A stretch of 20,182 nucleotides of DNA from a virus. A program made the position numbers and the translations under genes. The notes under the pieces are model-generated. The model saw only the letters and a program-made list of their open reading frames with translations. It made no database searches and had not been told where the DNA came from. This document shows, one piece after another, positions 14,301-20,182 of this stretch; position 1 is the first letter of the stretch, and the number at the start of each line of letters is the position of its first letter. The DNA is taken from the IMG/VR virus record IMGVR_UViG_3300031227_000562, positions 1-20,182 of that record; one strand, given 5' to 3'.

Positions 14301-14495
14301 ATGTCAATAGAAACAAAAACATTACAAGAAAAGATAATAGCTTTAGCGGCCGCAAACTCTGATACGTCCAAGTATTATTCAGGTCAATTAATGGCACAAT
14401 TTGGTACAACGCGGAAATCTGAGATACTAGGAATAATAGGAGATAATGGGCAACCATTTGAAAAACAGATCGATGATTATATTGACAGCTTGTAA
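14301..14495 (+). CDS. Small helical hypothetical protein
   Basis: A 64-residue protein starting 1 nt after the previous stop, with no good SD site, so it probably relies on coupling. It is helical and polar, with Gln, Lys and Ile spread in a pattern that could form a small helical bundle. No known family is recognised. It is followed by a 130-nt gap holding a candidate promoter and element C. Confidence 0.65.
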   Translation: MSIETKTLQEKIIALAAANSDTSKYYSGQLMAQFGTTRKSEILGIIGDNGQPFEKQIDDYIDSL

Positions 14496-14510
14496 GTAAC
14501 GGGCTGTACT
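14482..14510 (+). promoter_or_regulatory. Candidate promoter TTGACA-N17-TGTACT
   Basis: A perfect -35 (TTGACA, 14482-14487) overlaps the end of the upstream gene; after 17 nt comes a 4/6 -10 match (TGTACT, 14505-14510). A transcript from about 14517 would run through the element C terminator before reaching the next gene, making it an attenuated leader. The -10 is weak, so this is tentative. Confidence 0.4.
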
Positions 14511-14538
14511 GATAGAATCAGATAGTAAAAAGGCAAAC

Positions 14539-14551
14539 AAGTTAGAAACTA
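14539..14551 (+). repeat. 13-mer AAGTTARARACTA, copy C
   Basis: The sequence AAGTTAGAAACTA lies 1 nt before the element C hairpin. It differs from copy A at one base and from copy B at one base. Confidence 0.7.
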
Positions 14552-14552
14552 G

Positions 14553-14580
14553 AGCCACGATTTAGGTCGTGGCTTTTTTT
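14553..14580 (+). terminator. Terminator hairpin (element C)
   Basis: The stem AGCCACGA (14553-14560) pairs with TCGTGGCT (14567-14574), 8 bp, loop TTTAGG, then seven T. The stem is identical to that of element A. Unlike A and B, the next gene starts 46 nt downstream with its own SD site. Confidence 0.8.
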
Positions 14581-14626
14581 ATTGCCTGTATAAATGGTTA
14601 GATAATAATTGGAGATGATACATATT

Positions 14627-15022
14627 ATGTCAAATACTATTAATTTAGACGCAGAAATAGGAGCAAACTTTATTGGCGATGATGCACAACCATCAATAAC
14701 AATAAGTAATAGCTCAACAGGATCAGGTTTAGAGGTTCATAAACTAGCAGTAGCTTCATCAGCTTCAGTAGACAGCGTTAACATAGGAGGGCCTATATTA
14801 GCAGCATCAGCTACAGTAACTAACATGAACATTCACGGATCATCAGTAGCCAGTGGAGCGTTAATTGGACTCAAGGGGGATGCATTTATTTCCGCCTCAA
14901 CTATTAACACAACCACGTCGGCAGTAGCAGGATTAGGAGCGATAAGAGTTGCAAGGTCTGACGGAACATTTGGGTGGATCCCAGTGTATCCTGATGGAGC
15001 AGTAACTACAGCAGCAGTATAA
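14627..15022 (+). CDS. Putative minor structural protein (beta-rich)
   Basis: A 131-residue protein. ATG 14627 has GGAG 12 nt upstream; the in-frame TTG 14609 and ATG 14615 overlap that site and are less likely. The sequence is nearly free of Cys and aromatic residues and dominated by Ser, Ala, Thr, Ile and Val in alternating patterns (ASSASVDSVNIGG, ASATVTNMNIHGSS), as in beta-helical or beta-sandwich virion proteins. The C-terminus SDGTFGWIPVY resembles short turns found in phage fibre and head-decoration proteins. No specific family is identified. Confidence 0.7.
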   Translation: MSNTINLDAEIGANFIGDDAQPSITISNSSTGSGLEVHKLAVASSASVDSVNIGGPILAASATVTNMNIHGSSVASGALIGLKGDAFISASTINTTTSAVAGLGAIRVARSDGTFGWIPVYPDGAVTTAAV

Positions 15023-15026
15023 AAAC

Positions 15027-15722
15027 ATGGCAATTAATTTGACGGAAATACAAAAAAGAATAGCCAGTATCGTAGATCAGTCGCCTGACGCACCAACTGA
15101 GGGTGGAGACGACTGGAACCTACGTTTGCAATACATAAATCTCGCACAAAACAGGGCGTTTCAATTGTATGATTGGCAATTCCTGAACAAGGAATATAAC
15201 ACTCAGACAAGTACAAACACTGGCAACACGAGTATATCGTTACCAGGAGATTACCGTAAACTCGCTAGTTATCCGTACATATCTTATGACGGCACTAACA
15301 CGAACGAGTTTGCTGAGATACGCGTGCAAGAGAGATCCAAGAAACTTACGAGTGATAAATTTGTGTATTTTTTGGGTAATGAATCAGATGGGCAAACGAT
15401 GGTAATAAATTCAGGGAATAGCAATGGACAGTTGCCTAGTGGGGCAAGCATACGAATTCCATACTACTCGGCTGGATCATCACTAATAAGCGGGTGTGAT
15501 GTGTCAATGATACCTAACGCAGATTATTTAGTTACTAGCGGTGTAGCGACGTTATGGGAAGCCAGAGAAGATGAAAGGTTCCCACAAGCCAAAGCAGAAG
15601 CCGAGAGGATATTACAGCGATTACTTGAACGTGAGAATGTGTTTAGCGAGGCTAACAATGATGCTTCACAGGTAAGAACAGTAGAAGAAACTAAATATAA
15701 CTTTAGACTAGGGAGGAACTGA
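15027..15722 (+). CDS. Neck / head-tail adaptor protein (probable)
   Basis: A 231-residue protein starting 4 nt after the previous gene. The N-terminal helices (TEIQKRIASIVDQSP, then LQYINLAQNRAFQLYDWQFL) followed by a beta region with SISLPGDYRKLAS resemble adaptor proteins that join portal to tail in short-tailed phages (T7 gp11 / P22 gp4 type). The C-terminal helix has the typical FPQAKAEAERILQRLLER. Next comes the nozzle-like gene, which strengthens the call. Ordering and these segments support the role; the family assignment is from pattern, not search. Confidence 0.68.
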   Translation: MAINLTEIQKRIASIVDQSPDAPTEGGDDWNLRLQYINLAQNRAFQLYDWQFLNKEYNTQTSTNTGNTSISLPGDYRKLASYPYISYDGTNTNEFAEIRVQERSKKLTSDKFVYFLGNESDGQTMVINSGNSNGQLPSGASIRIPYYSAGSSLISGCDVSMIPNADYLVTSGVATLWEAREDERFPQAKAEAERILQRLLERENVFSEANNDASQVRTVEETKYNFRLGRN

Positions 15723-15723
15723 C

Positions 15724-17661
15724 ATGCCAACTTTTGATTTAAGAGTACCTAAGTATAAAAAATCAAAACCCGAAGTTGCTGACTGGAACAACTTTAGAAA
15801 AGGGCTTAACACTTTATTAAAGGATACTGAAATTGAGCCTGACGAATTATCACAAGCAGACAACATTGTATTAATAGGTAAAGGAGTTCCCACAAAAAGG
15901 TGGGGTTACAAAACATATTTTCAAGCAGGGGCAGCAGCACAGGTTAGAGGATTAGCTGGATACTACAAGGTTGATGGCACGAACGAACTATTATCAGTTA
16001 CTGATGCTGGTTTTTTAAATATTAAAAGTGGTGCAAGCTACGCAAGAAAAGCTGGGGTATCTTGGGCATCAGGATACAACATAGAGATGGCGCAACTAGA
16101 TGACCGGATGTATATAGTAGGCGGCAACAGGGAGATGGCACGATATTCCTCGCCAACACTTGTAGGGTTCCCAACAATAGCAACACCCACTAACTTGTTT
16201 GCAACACAAATAAGCGGGGCGAGTGGAACTAATGTATACAGTTATAGAGTAGCTGCAAAAACTGATGTAGGTGAAACACTAGCCAGCACAGCTTACGCAG
16301 TATCGAGCCAGCCACAAGATCTTGAGAGTGGAACAATTAGGCTAGGATGGAGTGGAGTAAGCACAGCCAGCATAATATTAAAAGGATACAGCATATATGG
16401 TCGTGACGAGGGCGATGAGAGGTTTTTAGGCTCAGTTGGAGCAAACACCAATGACTACTACGACGATGGCGCAGCGATCCCCTCAGAGTTCACATACACA
16501 CAAACAGCAGATTCAACTGGTGGGTTATCTGCAAAGTATATTAAAAGATTCCAAGACAGGTTAATTTTTGCTGGAATAGCAGGGGAGCCTAGCAAGGTTG
16601 TAATAGGTGGCAGGGTACCGTTACATGAAAGGCTTGACATTGCAAGTGGAGGTAACTTCATAAGGATTGAGCCTGACGCTGGGGATGACATAACAGGTAT
16701 ATCGACATTTGGTAGTAGGATAATAGTTTTCAAAGAACGTAGTATATGGGAAATAAATTTAAGCACGTTAAGCGTGGGAAACTACACAATAACCCATCCG
16801 GTAGCGAAACTTATTACGATGAGTCATGGATGTGTAGCACCAAGAAGCATAGTTGCAGTAGAGAATGACACGTTTTATTTAACAAGAGATGGGGTTTATG
16901 TATTAGGATACGAGCCTAACATTGCAATCGACATATTAAGAACGAATGAATTGAGTGCAAAGATAAGGCCATTCTTTGCAAACCTAAGTTATGCACAGCT
17001 ACAAGGTGCAACGGCTACATATCACGATTTCAAATATATAGTTAGTTTCCCTGGCAAAGATAAAACAATAGTATACGACAGAGAGAGATTGTCATGGATA
17101 GGCCCTTGGACATTTGATGCAACCGTCTATCACACTTATTACGAGAGTGACAACGATAGAGTATTGTTGTTTGGACAAGATGGAGCGTCAAACGTAATGG
17201 AGTTAGCCGATACTTTAGGAGATGACAACGGCACGGCAATAATGACTTCATTAAGGACACGCAAGGAAGATTTTGGGGACTGGACATTATATAAAACAAT
17301 CAAAGATGTTTACACTAACTGGCGCAATGTTACAGGCACAATAAGCGTGGATGTACAGCTAGAGGACAGGACGGGCAACACGGTAGCAGCCAAAGGGTTT
17401 GATTTATCAACAACCGAAGGTAACGCAGGATGGGGGGCTGACATGTGGGGAAGCACACAGTGGGGAGATTCAGAAGCAGAAGGTGGAGGAGCTGACACGG
17501 GAGATATTGTAAGTTGGGCTAATCTAAACAAGTTGGCAAGAAGGGTACAGCTGATTATCAAGACGAATAATCGCAATGACAATTATGAGTTTTTAGGGGT
17601 ACACATTGAAGCTAAAGGAGCTGGGCGTGGAATCAAGGGAGAAAATTGGCGGGTAACATAA
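15724..17661 (+). CDS. Tail nozzle / stabilisation-like protein
   Basis: A 645-residue protein with GGGAGG before ATG 15724. It opens with a WNNFRKGLNTL segment and 'DELSQADNI...GVPTKRWGYKTY', typical of the large tail-tube or stabilisation proteins of short-tailed phages (P22 gp10 / T7 gp12-like). The middle is beta-rich with repeated strand patterns (RDGVYVLGY, HDFKYIVSFPG, NDRVLLFGQDG), suggesting a propeller-like body. A fibronectin-like insert (about 155-260, with TNLFATQISGASGTNVYSYRV) and a Gly/Trp-rich patch (WGADMWGSTQWGDS) near the end are also seen. It would form the tail tip below the adaptor. Confidence 0.7.
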   Translation: MPTFDLRVPKYKKSKPEVADWNNFRKGLNTLLKDTEIEPDELSQADNIVLIGKGVPTKRWGYKTYFQAGAAAQVRGLAGYYKVDGTNELLSVTDAGFLNIKSGASYARKAGVSWASGYNIEMAQLDDRMYIVGGNREMARYSSPTLVGFPTIATPTNLFATQISGASGTNVYSYRVAAKTDVGETLASTAYAVSSQPQDLESGTIRLGWSGVSTASIILKGYSIYGRDEGDERFLGSVGANTNDYYDDGAAIPSEFTYTQTADSTGGLSAKYIKRFQDRLIFAGIAGEPSKVVIGGRVPLHERLDIASGGNFIRIEPDAGDDITGISTFGSRIIVFKERSIWEINLSTLSVGNYTITHPVAKLITMSHGCVAPRSIVAVENDTFYLTRDGVYVLGYEPNIAIDILRTNELSAKIRPFFANLSYAQLQGATATYHDFKYIVSFPGKDKTIVYDRERLSWIGPWTFDATVYHTYYESDNDRVLLFGQDGASNVMELADTLGDDNGTAIMTSLRTRKEDFGDWTLYKTIKDVYTNWRNVTGTISVDVQLEDRTGNTVAAKGFDLSTTEGNAGWGADMWGSTQWGDSEAEGGGADTGDIVSWANLNKLARRVQLIIKTNNRNDNYEFLGVHIEAKGAGRGIKGENWRVT

Positions 17662-17682
17662 TTTATTTAAAAGGAGAAAAAT

Positions 17683-18540
17683 ATGGCACTATACACAGCA
17701 CCAACATCTAACTTTTTCAGTACAACGCTGAATGGAGCGATAGATAACTCGGTAACGACGATAACTCTAAACTCTGTAACAGGATTACAAAGTCCTGGGA
17801 TATTGATTATTAACAGAGAAGATGGAAATGGCGTAGCTACACCAAATTCCAGAGAGTTCATATCCTACACAGGGATATCAGGAAGTGATTTAACTGGGGT
17901 GACAAGGGAAGTTGATGGTTCAACTGCTAGAGCACACAGCGATGGATCATTAGTTGAAGCAACGGTAGCGGTTGGGATGTGGAATGATTTAAGGACGTAT
18001 TTACTGGTAGGCCACGCAACCGATGGTACTCACGACATGACGAAGATCAATGATTCCAACGCGAACGAGGTCATACAGTTTGGAGAGACAGCATCAGCGG
18101 TTAACGATGTAACGGTAACCAATGCAGCTACAGGAGATGCACCAACGATAACAGCTACGGGGGGAGACACGAACATAGACCTGTCTTTAGGTGGAAAAGG
18201 TACTGGCAAAGTAAAGGTAAATTCTAAATACGGAGATATAACAGTAGGCTCAGACGGAGCTACAATAACCTTCAATTTAGCGACGACAAATTTACACACG
18301 GTAACACTTGAAGGCAATCGAACACTAGCTCTTTCTAACTGGTCTGTAGGACAAGCATTCATAATAAGGCTTGTACAGGATGGCACAGGGTCAAGGACAG
18401 TTACTTGGTTTTCGACAATAAAATGGGTTTATGGAACAGCGCCAACATTAACAACGACGGCTGATAAAACTGACGTGTTTGGATTCCTTTGCACAAGCGC
18501 AGGAAACTATGACGGATATATAGTTGGGCAAAATTTATAA
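17683..18540 (+). CDS. Tail fibre / receptor-binding-type protein
   Basis: A 285-residue protein with AAAAGGAG about 6 nt before ATG 17683. The N-terminus (ALYTAPTSNFFSTTLNGAI, then LNSVTGLQSPGILIINRED, then ISYTGISGSDLTGVTRE) is a pattern used in phage tail proteins to bind the baseplate or tail hub. The middle is repetitive and Thr/Ala/Gly-rich (VTNAATGDAPTITATGGDT), and the C-terminus (NRTLALSNWSVGQAFIIRLVQDG...TWFSTIKWVYG) is a beta-sandwich head domain known from fibre tips. It overlaps the next gene by one base (TAATG). It probably contacts the host surface. Confidence 0.72.
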   Translation: MALYTAPTSNFFSTTLNGAIDNSVTTITLNSVTGLQSPGILIINREDGNGVATPNSREFISYTGISGSDLTGVTREVDGSTARAHSDGSLVEATVAVGMWNDLRTYLLVGHATDGTHDMTKINDSNANEVIQFGETASAVNDVTVTNAATGDAPTITATGGDTNIDLSLGGKGTGKVKVNSKYGDITVGSDGATITFNLATTNLHTVTLEGNRTLALSNWSVGQAFIIRLVQDGTGSRTVTWFSTIKWVYGTAPTLTTTADKTDVFGFLCTSAGNYDGYIVGQNL

Positions 18541-19637
18541 TGGCACAATGGCTAAACAAAGAAAAATATGGAAATGGTGGTGCAGGAGCATGGACATTAA
18601 GTTCCTCAGCTACTGATACTCCTACTAAAACAACAGGAAATGGCACATCAGGGACTACATCATTATCTGTAGGGTCATCAGCAGGATTTTCTGTAGAGGA
18701 CGTTATTATTATTCACCAAAGTCGTGGTACCGGTGCGGGAAACTGGGAATTAAACACGGTTAAAAATACCTCGTCGGGGAACATAGCAACTAATTACAAT
18801 CTTAGCAATACCTATGTCAGCGGCGCACAAATACAAAAGATACCTCAATACACAACAGCCTCAATAACCAGTACCTTAACTAGTTCATGGGATTCAACGG
18901 CGGGAGGGATTGTTGCCATTATGGCTAATCAATCTATTATTGTAAGCGGTACCATTTTTTCTACTGGCAAAGGCTTTTTAGGTGGCGTTGGACATACAGG
19001 AGATGGCGGCCAAGCTAATCAGGGACAATCCTCAACGGGTGTGGGTACTGCAAGTACGGCTGCCAACGGATCAGGTGGCGGTGGTGGTAATTCGCCTTCG
19101 TTTGGTTCCCTTGGTGCTGGTGGTGGTGGTGGCGGTTATGCCGCAATTGGTACAGCGGGTGGATATGTTGAGTCAGGAACGGGCGGAACGGGTGGTGCTT
19201 CCGCAGGAATTGATACTTTGGCAACTATGTTTGTTTCAGGAGGTGGTGGAGGATCAGCTAATGACACACCATCGGAACCAGGTGGAAATGGCGGTAGCGG
19301 AGCAGGAATTGTTTTATTAATATCACCAGTTATTATAATAAGCGGTTCAGTTGTTTCTGATGGGAATCCTGGCGTACGTGGTTCACAGTCAGCAACAGGC
19401 GGAGGTGGTGCAGGAGGATCTGTTTTGGTAAAGGGTAATATTGTGACGCTTGGTAGTAATAACATCACGGCAATGGGTGGTACAGCGGTAGCGGTAGGTG
19501 GCGCAGGTTCTGTTGGCCGAATAGCCATATATTACGCATCGTCTTACTCAGGTACTACATCACCTACTTTGAAAGCTGTTCACGATAGTAGTTTAATACC
19601 AGCCAGCGGCGGAGCATTTTTATATAATTTCACGTAG
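18540..19637 (+). CDS. Glycine-rich tail fibre or adhesin
   Basis: A 365-residue protein starting in the stop codon of the previous fibre gene. The first 140 or so residues are beta-rich and Thr/Ser-rich. Residues about 140-300 contain several glycine islands (for example GSGGGGG, AGGGGGGY, GGGGGS, GNGGSGAG, GGGGAGG) separated by short hydrophobic strands. This layout matches glycine-island adhesins (T2/T4-like gp38 type), whose loops between islands determine receptor choice. The C-terminus returns to a beta pattern (GRIAIYYASSYSGTTSPTLKAVHDS). As no chaperone function is visible, I call it a fibre or adhesin. Confidence 0.7.
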   Translation: MAQWLNKEKYGNGGAGAWTLSSSATDTPTKTTGNGTSGTTSLSVGSSAGFSVEDVIIIHQSRGTGAGNWELNTVKNTSSGNIATNYNLSNTYVSGAQIQKIPQYTTASITSTLTSSWDSTAGGIVAIMANQSIIVSGTIFSTGKGFLGGVGHTGDGGQANQGQSSTGVGTASTAANGSGGGGGNSPSFGSLGAGGGGGGYAAIGTAGGYVESGTGGTGGASAGIDTLATMFVSGGGGGSANDTPSEPGGNGGSGAGIVLLISPVIIISGSVVSDGNPGVRGSQSATGGGGAGGSVLVKGNIVTLGSNNITAMGGTAVAVGGAGSVGRIAIYYASSYSGTTSPTLKAVHDSSLIPASGGAFLYNFT

Positions 19638-19651
19638 AGAAGGAGAACAAC

Positions 19652-19699
19652 ATGGACAACACGAAATACAAAACAGAGTTAATAGGGGGGGTGAAGTAA
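19652..19699 (+). CDS. 15-codon mini-ORF ending in a G7 run
   Basis: ATG 19652 has a strong SD (AGAAGGAGAACAAC). It codes for only 15 residues (MDNTKYKTELIGGVK) and stops 2 nt before ATG 19702. The frame crosses a run of seven G (19685-19691). One extra G, or a -1 shift there, would join this frame to the following gene with no stop between. It may be a leader peptide, the true N-terminus of the next protein, or a sequencing artefact. Confidence 0.45.
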   Translation: MDNTKYKTELIGGVK

Positions 19700-19701
19700 A
19701 T

Positions 19702-20182
19702 ATGGCAGGATTAGGATTATATGGTACTGGGAACTGGGGGTTGCCAGAGTTTGGATTAACAGAAAAATTTGGCGGCAACACAGGCAGTACACAGTACAGT
19801 AACCCAGTTGCTAGCTCACCACAAATAAGTACTGGTGGATCAGTATTAGGGACTACGTATGGCCCAGCTTATAGCGGACAACAACAACAGCCAGTAAGCA
19901 CAGGCTTATATAGTGGCGGTGGGTCATCAAGTGGTGGATCCTCAAACGATTACCGTAGTGTGCAAGAGAGTACACCAGAAGGGCCAAGCCAAAGAGAAGT
20001 AGATCAGGCATTTAGCCCAGCTATTGATGCACTAAAAAACTTCCAGCAAAGTCTACAGTCACAATTAAGTGGTGGATCTCCACTACAAGGTGAGTCGCGA
20101 TTAAGATCAGAAGCGGCAGGCACACAAGGCATTTTGGAAAGTGGATTACAAGAAAAGCAGGCTCAGTTTGGGCAACAGAGAA
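19702..20182 (+). CDS. Gly/Ser/Gln-rich virion protein (N-terminal part)
   Basis: Partial gene, cut by the right edge after 160 codons. It starts MAGLGLYGTGNWGLPEFG; the SD site would be the G-run/GGTGA region about 10 nt upstream. The first 100 residues are low complexity (Gly, Ser, Thr, Gln, with GGGSSSGGSS). From about 105, helices begin (SQREVDQAFSPAIDALKNFQQSLQSQL, and a Glu/Gln-rich amphipathic stretch at the edge). This resembles ejected or internal tail-tip proteins, where a flexible N-terminus precedes a long helical region, but I do not recognise the family. Confidence 0.7.
   Translation, partial: MAGLGLYGTGNWGLPEFGLTEKFGGNTGSTQYSNPVASSPQISTGGSVLGTTYGPAYSGQQQQPVSTGLYSGGGSSSGGSSNDYRSVQESTPEGPSQREVDQAFSPAIDALKNFQQSLQSQLSGGSPLQGESRLRSEAAGTQGILESGLQEKQAQFGQQR

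Noticed and set aside
16633-16660. TTGACA within the nozzle gene
   Set aside because: No acceptable -10 at the right spacing, and inside a long gene.
18960-19430. Tandem repeat or CRISPR-like array in the Gly-rich region
   Set aside because: Irregular spacing and no constant repeat unit; explained by Gly codons.
19136-19528. Pro-rich 130-residue minus-strand frame
   Set aside because: It is the mirror of the plus-strand glycine islands (GGN read as NCC); no start signal.

Overview
The window is a piece of a tailed double-stranded DNA phage (or prophage) genome. Every supported gene is on the + strand and packed tightly, with many stop/start overlaps (ATGA, TAATG). The gene order is that of a virion morphogenesis block: large terminase (cut by the left edge), portal, small head-associated genes, scaffold, SU10-like major capsid protein, then (after an inserted block) neck adaptor, nozzle/stabilisation-like protein, fibres and an incomplete Gly/Ser/Gln-rich protein cut by the right edge. 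No sheath, tube or tape-measure gene is seen, so a podovirus-like virion is the best guess. Nothing in the sequence identifies the host. Most genes have purine-rich Shine-Dalgarno (SD) sites.

Layout. 1-1373: terminase and a small gene. 1394-1437: a repeated 13-mer plus terminator hairpin (element A). 1445-4115: portal and three small genes, the first overlapping the portal tail out of frame by 158 nt. 4117-4184: three consecutive hairpins. 4214-6898: scaffold and major capsid protein; the capsid gene is split by a 934-nt group I intron (5098-6031) that carries an HNH endonuclease (5136-5876). 6904-6958: a strong sigma70-type promoter overlapping a terminator hairpin. 6959-7390: one unknown gene. 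7414-13524: a roughly 6.1-kb glycan-modification cassette (GT2, GT4/GT-B, methyltransferase, zinc-ribbon and unknown genes) with three damaged or split genes. 13551-14580: elements B and C, related to A, flanking three small unknown genes. 14627-20182: adaptor, nozzle-like protein, fibres and the incomplete last gene.

The most striking region is the capsid intron. The splice sites can be set exactly: 5' exon GAGGAT and 3' exon CTC together pair with one guide sequence, GAGGTCCTC (5853-5861), with the expected U.G wobble at the cut. The spliced frame restores a continuous capsid N-terminus. The guide sequence and the P3 strand lie inside the last codons of the endonuclease gene, so that gene sits in the P1 loop. 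In unspliced RNA the capsid start codon is read 13 codons into the intron and stops at a TGA that overlaps the endonuclease ATG. The sequence therefore suggests that endonuclease translation depends on unspliced capsid mRNA, and that translating it disrupts the ribozyme.

The second novel-looking feature is the element AAGTTARARACTA followed 1-3 nt later by an AGCCAC terminator hairpin and T-tract. It occurs three times at module boundaries, twice with the next start codon placed right behind or very near the T-tract. All functional assignments are from reading the sequence; no database search was run.
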